Made by a program: the position numbers and the translations under genes | Assembly: GCA_034411995.1 (NCBI GenBank) | Contig: DAOUME010000026.1 | Coordinates: forward strand, 124,001-188,000 | Direction: 5' to 3' | Length of the DNA stretch: 64,000 nt | Source of the DNA: JAUVXJ01 sp034411995 | GTDB lineage: Bacteria > Chloroflexota > Anaerolineae > UBA7937 > B3-Chlor | Notes under the pieces: model-generated | What the model saw: only the letters and a program-made list of their open reading frames with translations | Database searches by the model: none | What the model was told of the DNA's origin: nothing | Part shown: positions 50,397-59,052 of the stretch, one piece after another | Numbering within the stretch: the stretch's first letter is position 1 | Layout: every line of letters starts with the position of its first letter

Positions 50397-51920
50397 TCAG
50401 CCGCCGCTCTTGAAGGCAGCCGACAGCTCCGAGGTGAGATCCAGGTACAGGTTGCCGTAGCTAGTGCTGGGCTCGATCTGCGTGCCCTCCAGCCACTCGT
50501 TGAAACTAGTGATCACGATGAGATCTGGGGCACTGTCCATGGCCGCCTGCCAGGTCTCGCGATAGTAGGCACCACCCCCGCGGTCGTGGGCGAAGCGACC
50601 GGTCCGGTCCTGGGCAAAGAGATCGTTGTATCCCGGCATCACGGTGGCCACCCATAGCCGGCGGGTGTCGTGCTCCGTGCCGTACTCCCGCACCCGGTCT
50701 CCCCACGTGCTCAGGGTGTTGCGCACGTTCGCCGGCGGATTCCACGTGATGTTGTACAGATGATGGCCATCGAACACACGCAGGAACTGAGTATCAGCCC
50801 CGTCGGCGATCCACAGGGTGTTATGCTGCGGATCCACCTGCTGCCGGATGGAGGCCCAGGCATCGACCGCAGACTGCCCCTGACCGGTGAACACATCTTT
50901 CACCGCCCAGAAGAAAATGAGCGGTTTGCCCTCGAAGCGGAAAAAGGCCGGATGAGCAGCGTGGTTGTTGATGAGATACCTCAAAGCGTTGACTATGTCT
51001 GCCTGGCTGCTGTAGAAGGGCGAGCGCGTCTCGAAGTCGACCGTGCACCGGAACCCCTGCTCAGCAGCCACGCCCAGCATGGTCTGGAAGTTGGTCTCCG
51101 TCTGGTTGTTGTGAATGGTGGGACCATACCACGCTACAGCGAAGGCATCGATGCCCGCACTCCGAGCTTGCTGCACGTGCCTGACCATCGTACTGCGGTC
51201 CTTGGACGCATACTTGACGACAGGGATGTCGGGCACCTTGCCCGGCTCCCACTGGTCGAGGCCATACCACGCGTAGTAGAAGGCCACCACGGGGCGCTCC
51301 CCCGAACTGGCGACTCCGGGCGGAGCAGAGGCTGGCTGGCGCGTGGCTGTGGCAGGGGGTGACACGGAGACGGACGTTACGGTGGCCGTCGCTGTGGCCG
51401 TGGGCGTTTGGGTCTCCTCCATGGAGGCGTCGGTGGGAGTCGAGGTGGCTTCAGCGCTCGACAGGTGGCGCTGCCCGGGGATGAGCAACTCCTGCCCCAC
51501 GGAGAGCAGGTCACTCTTCAAGCTGTTCAGCTCCATCATCTCCGCCACCGTGGTATTGTACCGGCGCGCAATGCCGCTCAAGGTGTCGCCGCGCTGCACG
51601 GTGTAGACCAGGAACGCCGGACTCGGTATGTACGAGATTGGCGTATAGGTCGGCGTGGTCGTGGGGGTGGAGGTGGGTCCACTGGGCGTGGCGGTACTGG
51701 TAGGCGTCGTGGTCTCCGTCACAGTCCCCTCAGCCTGGAACAGCGGCGAGATGCCCGCTTCCTGGGATGAGAGAAGCGACGCTGCATCCCTGGCGGCTAG
51801 CCCCACGAGCAGATAGACGTACGCACAAGCCAGCACGAGAGCCACCAAACCGGCCACACTCGCCGGCCTGGGCTGCCCAACCGCGCTCCTCAGACCCTGC
51901 ACCAGGCGGTCCGGCTTCAC
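50397..51920 (-). CDS. LysM and GH99/71-like surface glycosidase
   Basis: A 507-residue protein from GTG 51920, which follows GGAGGAG and overlaps the preceding stop by 4 bp; the longer open frame is unsupported. A signal-anchor helix lies near residues 22-45, then a Thr-rich linker. A LysM domain (Y-T-V-Q-R-G-D-T-L-S-G-I-A) is followed by a second Thr/Pro linker and a ~340-residue glycosidase domain with V-V-A-F-Y-Y-A-W-Y-G and S-F-N-E-W-L-E-G-T, typical of GH99-like endo-mannosidases. The LysM should bind peptidoglycan or chitin-like sugars. Confidence 0.85.
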   Translation of the reverse strand: MKPDRLVQGLRSAVGQPRPASVAGLVALVLACAYVYLLVGLAARDAASLLSSQEAGISPLFQAEGTVTETTTPTSTATPSGPTSTPTTTPTYTPISYIPSPAFLVYTVQRGDTLSGIARRYNTTVAEMMELNSLKSDLLSVGQELLIPGQRHLSSAEATSTPTDASMEETQTPTATATATVTSVSVSPPATATRQPASAPPGVASSGERPVVAFYYAWYGLDQWEPGKVPDIPVVKYASKDRSTMVRHVQQARSAGIDAFAVAWYGPTIHNNQTETNFQTMLGVAAEQGFRCTVDFETRSPFYSSQADIVNALRYLINNHAAHPAFFRFEGKPLIFFWAVKDVFTGQGQSAVDAWASIRQQVDPQHNTLWIADGADTQFLRVFDGHHLYNITWNPPANVRNTLSTWGDRVREYGTEHDTRRLWVATVMPGYNDLFAQDRTGRFAHDRGGGAYYRETWQAAMDSAPDLIVITSFNEWLEGTQIEPSTSYGNLYLDLTSELSAAFKSGG

Positions 51921-52831
51921 TTCTCCTCCCACAGGCGACAGAAGGCGCACCGTCCGGGAGCGCTGGTAGGCTGCCCGCACTCCGCACACTCGTTCAATTC
52001 CACCTGCGCCCGATCCCCCTGAAACAAACCCTCGCGCTCCCGAGCCTGCAGAAAGCCCAGATAGAATTGCTGCCTGGCACCGCGCGACCGTGTCTCCAAT
52101 CGGTTGAGCAACTCCTTGTAGAAGATGGTGGTGGCGCCTTTCGAGTAGGGACACTCCTCGTAGATGTAGTCGATTCCTCGCAACAGGGCGTAGGCGGCCG
52201 TGTCTCGTTCATAGAAACGAACGAAGGGCTTCACCTTGCGCGACAGCCGCGGGTGGGTGCTGGGCAGCACAGGCGCCTGGCGGGCCAAATACCCCGTTTG
52301 CCAGCGCAGGGTGTTCTGAAGGAGTACTGCTGCCTCGTCATCGAGATTGTGCCCCGTGGCCACCGCCGCGAAGCCGCCCTGGTAGGCCTCGCGGTTCATG
52401 ATATGCCGTTTCACCAAGCCGCAGAGGGAGCACGTCTTCCGGCCCGGCTTCTCCAGCGCCAACTCCGGTACCGACTTGCCGTATCTGGCCTTCACGTCGA
52501 CAGTTCGAAAGGAAGCGCCTTCGCGGCGCTCGGCGAAGCGCTCCACCATCTTCCTGGACTGTTCCGAGTACCCGCCATCACCAATGCCCAGGTCGATGTG
52601 CAGACCCTCCACCTCATAGCCCAGGTACAGCAGAACATCCCAGAGGGCCAGGCTGTCCTTCCCTCCCGAGACAGCCACCAGGATCCGGTCGTCGTGCCCG
52701 AACATGCCGTACTTCTCGATGACAGCCTCGGTGTGCGAGACGAACCACTGCATGAAGTGCTCGCGGCACAAGGAGAGCTTGTGCTGGCGCATGTTGACCG
52801 CGGCCGGTCCACCGCAGACCCTGCACTTCAC
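51917..52831 (-). CDS. TtuA/Ncs6-family tRNA 2-thiolation protein
   Basis: A 304-residue adenylating thiolase. An N-terminal C-x2-C...C-x2-H zinc ribbon (K-C-R-V-C-G-G), a PP-loop V-S-G-G-K-D-S near 54-60, the catalytic/Fe-S cysteines in T-C-S-L-C-G and E-E-C-P-Y-S, T-G-H-N-L-D-D-E, and a C-terminal zinc ribbon (C-A-E-C...C-x2-C) are visible. In Thermus, TtuA makes 2-thio-ribothymidine-54 using the ubiquitin-like TtuB. A ThiS/MoaD-like gene directly upstream supports that pairing. It starts with GTG after AGGAGGT. Confidence 0.9.
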   Translation of the reverse strand: MKCRVCGGPAAVNMRQHKLSLCREHFMQWFVSHTEAVIEKYGMFGHDDRILVAVSGGKDSLALWDVLLYLGYEVEGLHIDLGIGDGGYSEQSRKMVERFAERREGASFRTVDVKARYGKSVPELALEKPGRKTCSLCGLVKRHIMNREAYQGGFAAVATGHNLDDEAAVLLQNTLRWQTGYLARQAPVLPSTHPRLSRKVKPFVRFYERDTAAYALLRGIDYIYEECPYSKGATTIFYKELLNRLETRSRGARQQFYLGFLQAREREGLFQGDRAQVELNECAECGQPTSAPGRCAFCRLWEEK

Positions 52832-52839
52832 AGCTCGGG

Positions 52840-53055
52840 CTACCTCCTGGCGCCCGCCCGGCCGCCCATCCCGCCGGAGACTACGGCTATCAGCTTGATC
52901 TCATCCTCCTCTTGCAGCACGGTGTCGTCAGTGACCAACTGACCGTTGCGCACGACGAGCACCGCCTCCGGGTCCAGGCCGACTTTCATGATGGCCACAC
53001 GGGCTGTTGACCCGGCCTTCACATCCCATTCCTGGTCGCGATAGACGATCTTCAT
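52840..53055 (-). CDS. ThiS/MoaD-like sulfur carrier with C-terminal extension after GG
   Basis: A 71-residue beta-grasp protein, probably the TtuB-like sulfur donor of the adjacent TtuA. Strand I-V-Y-R-D-Q-E-W, the helix and the strand I-K-L-I-A-V-V-S-G-G are typical. The family normally ends at the Gly-Gly, but here nine more residues (M-G-G-R-A-G-A-R-R) follow before the stop. Activation would need cleavage after one of the Gly-Gly pairs, as in eukaryotic ubiquitin precursors. It begins with ATG, 7 bp after the carbonic-anhydrase-like gene. Confidence 0.85.
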   Translation of the reverse strand: MKIVYRDQEWDVKAGSTARVAIMKVGLDPEAVLVVRNGQLVTDDTVLQEEDEIKLIAVVSGGMGGRAGARR

Positions 53056-53062
53056 CTCTCCC

Positions 53063-53584
53063 CTACAGCGGACGCAACCCCTTCAGGCACCTGGCAGGCA
53101 AAGCCTGGTACAGCTCCAGGCCCCAGGCCCAGGCCGCCTTCTGCTCTTCCGACACATCGCCCACGATCTTGCCAGGCACCCCGACGACCATCTTTCCGCA
53201 AGGTATCTCCACGCCGGGAAGCACCAGGCACCCGGCACCAACGAGCGCCTCGTCGCCGATGACCACCCCATCGTGGATGACTGCCCGCACGCCCACCATA
53301 ACGTGGTAGCCCAGAGTGGCCCCATGGACTACAGCCCCATGTCCGATATGACAGGACGGGCCTACCGTCGTGACCTCATCCGGCCTGACGTGAAGCACGC
53401 AGTTCTCCTGTATGTTGGAGCCGGCGCCCACGATGATATCTCCCCAATCTCCGCGCAGCACCGCTCCCGCCCCCACGTAGCATCCCTCGCCAATGGTCAC
53501 TCCACCAATGACCGTGGCCTCAGGATGCACGAAGGCACCCCCAGCCACCGTAGGCTGCTTTCCTTCGAACTCCCAAAAGCCCAT
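53063..53584 (-). CDS. Gamma-carbonic-anhydrase-like hexapeptide protein
   Basis: A 173-residue left-handed beta-helix protein; the start is the ATG at 53584 with GGAG upstream. Hexapeptide repeats run from residue ~12 to 140 (I-G-G-V-T-I-G-E, V-G-A-G-A-V-L, I-G-H-G-A-V-V-H). The three zinc His residues of gamma-CAs are suggested by H-V-R-P-D, I-G-H-G and V-V-H-G. The family (YrdA/PaaY-like) has mixed activities, and carbonic anhydrase function is unproven. It heads the ThiS/TtuA unit. Confidence 0.88.
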   Translation of the reverse strand: MGFWEFEGKQPTVAGGAFVHPEATVIGGVTIGEGCYVGAGAVLRGDWGDIIVGAGSNIQENCVLHVRPDEVTTVGPSCHIGHGAVVHGATLGYHVMVGVRAVIHDGVVIGDEALVGAGCLVLPGVEIPCGKMVVGVPGKIVGDVSEEQKAAWAWGLELYQALPARCLKGLRPL

Positions 53585-53603
53585 CACTCTTCTCCGCGAT
53601 ACT

Positions 53604-53641
53604 AAAACAGCGGGTGGGCCTGCAAGTGCGAGGCCCACCCG
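53604..53641 (-). terminator. Rho-independent terminator closing the LeuCD-IDH operon
   Basis: Perfect 11-bp stem CGGGTGGGCCT / AGGCCCACCCG with a 9-nt loop, followed on the minus strand by CTGTTTTAG. It is 48 bp after the dehydrogenase stop and just before the next start. Confidence 0.88.
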
Positions 53642-53689
53642 TCGCTCACTGTGGCGTGCACATCGGTTGTGGCGCCAGCATCCCTCGTA

Positions 53690-54808
53690 CTACAGCTTGC
53701 CGGCGACAGCTCGCGCCACTTCCAGCGTGCTGGACGTGCCTCCCATGTCGTAGGTGCGCACCTTGCCTTCCGCGATCACCGTCGCGATGGCCTTCTCCAG
53801 CCGCTGGCCGAGGTCTACCTCTCCCAGCCAGTCCAGCATCAACTTCACGGTTAGCAGCATGGCCGTGGGGTTCACCTTGTACTGGCCAGCGTACTTGGGT
53901 GCTGAACCATGGGTCGGCTCGAACAGGGCATAATTGTCGCCGATGTTCGCACTGGATGCAAACCCCAGTCCGCCGACCAGTTGAGCACAGAGGTCAGAGA
54001 TGATATCCCCGAACATGTTGGATGACACGAGCACCGAGTAGTCCTGTGGGTTCTTCACCAGCCACATGGCCATGGCGTCCACGTTGGTTTCCCACAGCTC
54101 AACGCCCGGATATTCCCTGGCTATGTCGCGGGCCTCGCGGATCATCATGCCACTGGTCTCACGGATGACGTTCGGCTTCTCCACGATGGTGACCGTGGGC
54201 CGCCCAAACCTCTTCGCGTACTCGAAGGCCTGGCGCACGATGCGGCGACAGCCCTTCTTGGTGAAGATGCGACACGAGATGGCTATTTCGTCCCCCGGCA
54301 CCTCTGCAAAGCGGGCCATCTTGGGATGGTTCTGGAGCAGCGCCTGCCGCACCTGGTCAGGCAGTGGATAGAACTCCACGCCGCTGTACAAACCCTCCGT
54401 ATTCTCGCGAAAGACCACCAGGTCCACGTCGTCACGGTAGTTCAGAGGGTTACCCGGATACGCCTTGCAGGGACGTAGATTGGTGTGCAGGTCCAGCAGT
54501 TGCCGGATACGCACAATGGGGCTGAAGTACACTAGACCCGTGCCCTTCAGCTCTGGCACCAACTCCCTTTCTGCCTCTTCCTTGGGTTTGGATGTTATCG
54601 CTCCAAACAGGCAACAGTCGGTGCTCTTCAGCAGTTGCACCGTGCGTTCTGGAAGCGCATCGCCCTCGCTTCGCCAGAACTCCCAGCCGACGTCCCCTGG
54701 AACGTATTCTGCGTCCACATCCAGCACGTCAAGGACGATGCGGGCAGCCTCCATCACGTCATTGCCTATGCCATCACCCGGCAACCATGCGATCCTATAC
54801 TTGGCCAC
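53690..54808 (-). CDS. Isocitrate/isopropylmalate-family beta-decarboxylating dehydrogenase
   Basis: A 372-residue enzyme from GTG 54808, placed because GGAGGT is 10 bp before it. Family marks: L-P-G-D-G-I-G near 9, the substrate loop L-H-T-N-L-R-P-C, F-R-E-N-T-E-G-L-Y-S-G-V, the catalytic Lys/Asp region (E-K-P-N-V, D-A-M-A-M-W), N-M-F-G-D-I-I-S-D and the cofactor loop E-P-T-H-G-S-A-P-K-Y-A-G. It oxidises and decarboxylates a 2-hydroxy tri- or dicarboxylate using NAD(P). IDH, homoisocitrate and IPM specificities cannot be separated by eye. It is the last gene of the operon; adjacent LeuCD pairs supply its substrate. Confidence 0.88.
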   Translation of the reverse strand: MAKYRIAWLPGDGIGNDVMEAARIVLDVLDVDAEYVPGDVGWEFWRSEGDALPERTVQLLKSTDCCLFGAITSKPKEEAERELVPELKGTGLVYFSPIVRIRQLLDLHTNLRPCKAYPGNPLNYRDDVDLVVFRENTEGLYSGVEFYPLPDQVRQALLQNHPKMARFAEVPGDEIAISCRIFTKKGCRRIVRQAFEYAKRFGRPTVTIVEKPNVIRETSGMMIREARDIAREYPGVELWETNVDAMAMWLVKNPQDYSVLVSSNMFGDIISDLCAQLVGGLGFASSANIGDNYALFEPTHGSAPKYAGQYKVNPTAMLLTVKLMLDWLGEVDLGQRLEKAIATVIAEGKVRTYDMGGTSSTLEVARAVAGKL

Positions 54809-54851
54809 GGTACTCTTCACCTCCTGCAAGAAGAAAACGGTTGGAATTCAG

Positions 54852-55352
54852 TCACCCTATACCCAGCTTCGCGCGCACGAAAGGGATAAGTCCTCCCTTT
54901 TCCAGAATGCCCATCACGAACTCAGAAAGCGGTGGGAACGAGTACTCGCCACGGGGTGTGGTCACCTTCCCTGACGAGAAATCCACCGTGACCTCCTCGC
55001 CCGATTCTACACCCTCCACCGCAGCGCACTGCACGATGGGCAAACCCTGGTTGATGGCGTTTCTGAAGTAGATGCGGGCGAAGGACTTCGCTATCAGAGC
55101 ACCGACTCCGGCATGCTTGAGGCAGGTGACCGCCTGCTCCCTCGAGCTTCCACAGCCGAAGTTCCTGCCCGCGACGATGATGTCGCCTGGCCGGACCTCT
55201 GCTGCGAACCCGGGATCGAGGTCCTCCAGGGCATGTTTGGCCATCTCGTCCGGGGCCAGGTCTGTATAGGTATACTTGCCCGGATAGATGACGTCGGTAT
55301 TGATGTCCTCACCGTACTTCCAGACCCGACCGGTGTGTACTTTCTTCCACAT
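54852..55352 (-). CDS. LeuD-like small subunit of an aconitase-family hydro-lyase (pair B)
   Basis: A 166-residue small subunit. D-I-N-T-D-V-I-Y-P-G near 14-23, then N-F-G-C-G-S-S-R-E-Q (substrate binding Ser/Arg) and A-K-S-F-A-R-I-Y-F-R-N-A are diagnostic. I take the ATG at 55352; a TTG overlapping the leuC-like stop is possible. Together with the gene upstream it forms one hydro-lyase isomerising a 3-hydroxy to a 2-hydroxy acid (isopropylmalate, homocitrate or citrate type). Confidence 0.9.
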   Translation of the reverse strand: MWKKVHTGRVWKYGEDINTDVIYPGKYTYTDLAPDEMAKHALEDLDPGFAAEVRPGDIIVAGRNFGCGSSREQAVTCLKHAGVGALIAKSFARIYFRNAINQGLPIVQCAAVEGVESGEEVTVDFSSGKVTTPRGEYSFPPLSEFVMGILEKGGLIPFVRAKLGIG

Positions 55353-55372
55353 CTCTCGTTCCCCCCACCCGA

Positions 55373-56629
55373 TCAAACGAATTCTCTGGGGTCGGCGATC
55401 TCTCCTGCCAGAGCCGACGCCGCCACGGCAGCAGGGCTGGCCAGATAGATCTCCGCTTCCTTGCAGCCCATCCTCCCCCTGAAGTTCCTGTTAGCGGTAG
55501 ACAACGTCACCTCGCCCGGGGCCATCACCCCCTCGTGAGCACCAAGACAGGGTCCGCACCCGGGGTTCAGCACCACGCCCCCCGCACTCACCAGATCGGT
55601 CACCACCCCTTCCTCGATGGCCGCCAACAGAACCTCTCTGCTGGCCGGAAGGATCAGCAAGCGAGTGCCCGGCGCGGTCTTGCGCCCCCTCAGGATGTTG
55701 GCTGCGATCCTCAAATCCTCCAGCCGCCCGTTGGTGCAGGTGCCGATGAACGCTTGATCGATCCTGGTCCCGGCCACGTCTACCAGGGGCACCACGTTGT
55801 CCACGGTGTGGGGCCGCGCGACCTGAGGTGCCAGTTCGCTCACGTCGTACTCGATCACGCGCTCGTAGTCGGCATCCGCATCGGCGAAAACCTCCTCGAG
55901 CTCGAGATCGGTCCTGCCTCTTAGCCAGGATCGTGTCTTCTCGTCCGGCTGGACCACGCCAGCTTTCGCTCCCATCTCGGCTGCCATGTTGCAGAGGACC
56001 ATTCTGCTGGCCACGCTCATCGCCTCCACCACCGGTCCGGCGAACTCCACCGACCGGTAGTCGGCTCCATCCGCGCCCAAATCGCCGATGATGTGCAGGA
56101 CGATGTCCTTGGCGTACACGCCCCTGGGAACCTGGCCCTTCACCACCACCCGGAAGGAATGAGGCACCATCAACCAGATCTCCCCTGTGGCCATGACCGC
56201 GGCGGCTTCAGTACGGCCGATGCCAGCCGCAAAGGCGCCAAAGGCCCCGTGGGTGGGTGTATGGGAATCGCTGCCCACGATCAGATAACCAGGCAAGGCG
56301 TGCCCTTTCTCCGGCAGCACCTGGTGACAGATGCCTTCACCCACGTCGTAGAAGTTGGAGATACCCTGCTCTTTGACGAAGCGCCGTATCTGCTGATGGT
56401 TCTTCGCGTGACCCTCCGTGGCCGCTGGCACCACGTGGTCCAGGACGATGACGCTCATCTCCGGCCTCGCCACCCTCTCCACGCCTATCTCGCGGAAGAT
56501 CTTGGCGATGGCCGCGGTGTTGTCGTGGGTCAACAGTTTGTCAGGCTGCACGGTCACGATCTGGCCGGGCTCCACCTGCTTCAGTCCGGCCTTACGAGCA
56601 AGAACCTTCTGCGCAAATGTCTGGCCCAT
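55373..56629 (-). CDS. LeuC-like large subunit of an aconitase-family hydro-lyase (pair B)
   Basis: A 418-residue catalytic subunit with a 4Fe-4S site: F-I-G-T-C-T-N-G-R supplies one Cys and G-C-G-P-C supplies two. D-H-V-V-P-A, V-G-S-D-S-H-T-P-T-H-G and N-R-N-F-R-G-R-M-G are further marks. It is about the size of bacterial/archaeal LeuC-HacA proteins and more canonical than pair A. It follows the other small subunit gene by 3 bp. Confidence 0.92.
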   Translation of the reverse strand: MGQTFAQKVLARKAGLKQVEPGQIVTVQPDKLLTHDNTAAIAKIFREIGVERVARPEMSVIVLDHVVPAATEGHAKNHQQIRRFVKEQGISNFYDVGEGICHQVLPEKGHALPGYLIVGSDSHTPTHGAFGAFAAGIGRTEAAAVMATGEIWLMVPHSFRVVVKGQVPRGVYAKDIVLHIIGDLGADGADYRSVEFAGPVVEAMSVASRMVLCNMAAEMGAKAGVVQPDEKTRSWLRGRTDLELEEVFADADADYERVIEYDVSELAPQVARPHTVDNVVPLVDVAGTRIDQAFIGTCTNGRLEDLRIAANILRGRKTAPGTRLLILPASREVLLAAIEEGVVTDLVSAGGVVLNPGCGPCLGAHEGVMAPGEVTLSTANRNFRGRMGCKEAEIYLASPAAVAASALAGEIADPREFV

Positions 56630-56632
56630 GGT

Positions 56633-57151
56633 TCACCCCTCAGCCAGGAGTTCGTTCTTCAAATAGCTGAACAGGCCTCCCGCCGTCATGATTTGTTTCT
56701 CCAACCCCGACAGCGGGCTACCCTGCAACTCGACCCCCTTGGTCAAATTGCGGACGCGCCCCGTATTGGCATCCACCTCCAGCTCGTCTCCCGTCTCCGC
56801 CTGCCCGGTGATCCCCGGAACCTCGAGGATGGGGAAGCCCAGGTTCACTGCGTTGCGGTAGAAGATGCGAGAGAAGCTCTCCGCCAGAATCGCGGCCACG
56901 TCATTGTATTGCAGGGTGATGACCGCATGCTCACGGGATGAACCGCAGCCAAAGTTCCTGCCCGCCACGAGGATGTCGCCGGGCCGCACGTTCTGGGTGA
57001 AATCCTCCATCCCCGGAACGTACTCCAGGGCGTGTTTGGCCATCTCTCGCGGATCGGTCAAGGGAAGGTAACTGCCGTGATAGATCATGTCGGTGTCAAC
57101 GTCGTCCCCGACCACCCAAGCTCGGCCCTTAAACACGAACTCTTTGCTCAT
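56633..57151 (-). CDS. LeuD-like small subunit of an aconitase-family hydro-lyase (pair A)
   Basis: A 172-residue swivelling domain. V-G-D-D-V-D-T-D-M-I-Y-H-G-S-Y, N-F-G-C-G-S-S-R-E-H and F-S-R-I-F-Y-R-N-A-V-N-L-G mark LeuD/HacB. Residues after D-T-D-M-I that set substrate size (Y-H-G-S-Y) differ from pair B (Y-P-G-K-Y), hinting at a different substrate. It sits between its own large subunit upstream and pair B downstream. Confidence 0.9.
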   Translation of the reverse strand: MSKEFVFKGRAWVVGDDVDTDMIYHGSYLPLTDPREMAKHALEYVPGMEDFTQNVRPGDILVAGRNFGCGSSREHAVITLQYNDVAAILAESFSRIFYRNAVNLGFPILEVPGITGQAETGDELEVDANTGRVRNLTKGVELQGSPLSGLEKQIMTAGGLFSYLKNELLAEG

Positions 57152-57179
57152 TTCCTCTTCTCCATCAGGCTCTGGCGGT

Positions 57180-58436
57180 TCACTCGGGAAGGGAGATCTC
57201 GCCCTTCACTGCGGTTGCTGCCGCAACGGCGGGGCTGGCCAGGTAGGCCTGGCTGCCCTTACCGAGCTTGCCTCTGAAGTTACGATTACCCGTGCTGACC
57301 AGGACATCTCCCTCTGCCAGCACGCCGTGATGGCCGATGGTGCACAGGGAGCAGCCCTGATTGGTGACCATGGCACCGCCCTTGATGAAGGTCTCGTACA
57401 GCCCTGCTTCAACGGCTTCCACAGCCACCTCGGTCGTGGCCGGGGTGACCACCAGGCGCACTCCGGGAGCGACCTTTCCTCCCATCCTTTCCAGCACCTC
57501 GGCGGCCACCTTCAGATCCTCGAGCCGGCCGTTCGTGCAGGAACCGATAAACACCTCGTCCACGTGTGTGCCGACAACCTCGCGCACAGGCTTCACGTTG
57601 TCGGGCCTGTCCGGACAAGCGATGAGCGGTTCCAGTCCAGAGACGTCGAACTCCCACTCTTCCCAGTACAAAGCGTCCTCGTCGGGCAGGACCGCTTCGA
57701 CCGCCTGCCCCGCGCGCTCGCCAATCCACGACAGGATCTGATCATCGGGCGTGATGAACCCGATCTTGCCCTCCATCTCCGTCACCATGCTGGCCAGGGT
57801 CAAGCGGCCAGCCAGCGACAGAGAGTCGACGGGCTGCCCGTAGAACTCCAGCGACTTGTAGATGGTCTTGCTCGTGTCTATCTTGGAGAGGAGAAACAGC
57901 GTCAGGTCCTTGGCCGAGGCCGGGTAACTGTACGCCCCCTTGAAGGTGATCTTGATCGTCTGAGGTACTCTATACCACAATCGTCCAGTAGCCCATCCAG
58001 CCGCCACGTCGGTGGTCCCCATCCCCGTCGAGAAGGACCCCACAGCACCCAGAAGGTTCATGTGGCTATCTGTGCCGATGATCACACTCCCTGGGAGCAC
58101 CATACCATGCTCCAGTAGCACGTGCTGCCCCACGCCGGCGTTGACGTCGAACACGTGGTGGGTGCCGTGCTTGACGGCGAACTGGCGGCAGATACGCTGG
58201 TTGTTGGCTACTTGGACGACCTTGGCCGGCGCCTGGTAGTCGAAGGTCATGGCGATCTTCTCCGGGTCCCAGACCGGTTTGTCACCCAACTGCTCCTCGT
58301 ACTCCAGGACGACGTTGGGTCCGCCAAAATCCCTGACCACCGCCAGGTCCAGCTCGGCCCACACTCGATCTCCAGCGCTGGCATCCTCCCCCGAGTGGGC
58401 GCTCAAGATCTTCTCAATGATGGTCTTTCCGGCCAT
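57180..58436 (-). CDS. LeuC-like large subunit of an aconitase-family hydro-lyase (pair A)
   Basis: A 418-residue subunit; the start is the ATG at 58436. The cluster cysteines are in F-I-G-S-C-T-N-G-R and N-Q-G-C-S-L-C. G-T-D-S-H-M-N-L-L-G replaces the usual G-S-D-S-H-T-P-T-x-G, and the N-terminal H-D region is divergent (V-L-E-Y-E-E-Q-L). So pair A is a divergent hydro-lyase, probably with a distinct substrate. It lies downstream of the HD-domain gene by 82 bp. Confidence 0.9.
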   Translation of the reverse strand: MAGKTIIEKILSAHSGEDASAGDRVWAELDLAVVRDFGGPNVVLEYEEQLGDKPVWDPEKIAMTFDYQAPAKVVQVANNQRICRQFAVKHGTHHVFDVNAGVGQHVLLEHGMVLPGSVIIGTDSHMNLLGAVGSFSTGMGTTDVAAGWATGRLWYRVPQTIKITFKGAYSYPASAKDLTLFLLSKIDTSKTIYKSLEFYGQPVDSLSLAGRLTLASMVTEMEGKIGFITPDDQILSWIGERAGQAVEAVLPDEDALYWEEWEFDVSGLEPLIACPDRPDNVKPVREVVGTHVDEVFIGSCTNGRLEDLKVAAEVLERMGGKVAPGVRLVVTPATTEVAVEAVEAGLYETFIKGGAMVTNQGCSLCTIGHHGVLAEGDVLVSTGNRNFRGKLGKGSQAYLASPAVAAATAVKGEISLPE

Positions 58437-58518
58437 GCGATACCATCCTCTCCTTGTCCGCCTGCTGCCGGCCATGGGGCTTGATCCGGAGACGACTCGT
58501 CCCAGCCCGGCAGGCGCT

Positions 58519-59049
58519 CTATTTCAGGGTCTCGAAGCTGGTGAAATCGGCATGGAAGAGGATCGTAGCCTCCTTGCTGCGCTTCACCAGATCCCCTTCC
58601 TTGGCATGAGTGGCAATCATGTGCAGCACCTCGGGCGGCAAACCCTGCTCCGCTGCCAGGATGACGCCACCGAAAGGGTGACGAAGGCGCGTGCCGAACT
58701 CGCTCTTCACCGTCTTGCCCCTGCTTTTGGTGTACTCCAGCAGCTTGCCCACATCGTGCAGCAGCGCCCCGGCGGTGAGTAGATCACGGTTCACGCGGTT
58801 CCGATCACCATAGATCTTGTCGAACACGTCGGCCACCGCGAGGCAGGTCAGAGTCACAGCGCGGGTATGCTCCACGAAGCTGACGGGGCAGTCAGGAATG
58901 AGCAGCGTGAAGGCCATCTCGTTCAGGTCTTTGACCTTCCATCCACCGCGTCGCATCGCCTCTTTCCAGGTCTCGATGCACTGTTGCCGCAGGCCAGAGT
59001 TCTCGATCAAGTCGAACTCGGGGATCAGATCCAGCAACTCCTCAGACAT
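58519..59049 (-). CDS. HD-domain protein (putative metal-dependent phosphohydrolase)
   Basis: A 176-residue HD-superfamily protein. Ligands: His in F-V-E-H-T-R near 60, H-D in A-L-L-H-D-V-G-K near 98-99, a His after R-L-R-H-P-F-G near 123 and I-A-T-H-A-K near 146. The family hydrolyses nucleotides or phosphate esters. It lies inside the citrate-type operon, 3 bp after the lyase gene, so a link to CoA or nucleotide metabolism is possible, but no known partner explains it. Confidence 0.85.
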   Translation of the reverse strand: MSEELLDLIPEFDLIENSGLRQQCIETWKEAMRRGGWKVKDLNEMAFTLLIPDCPVSFVEHTRAVTLTCLAVADVFDKIYGDRNRVNRDLLTAGALLHDVGKLLEYTKSRGKTVKSEFGTRLRHPFGGVILAAEQGLPPEVLHMIATHAKEGDLVKRSKEATILFHADFTSFETLK

Positions 59050-59052
59050 AGC

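Noticed and set aside
57087..58118. Long plus-strand open frame over LeuC pair A
   Set aside because: Antisense shadow of a conserved enzyme gene; no recognisable domain.
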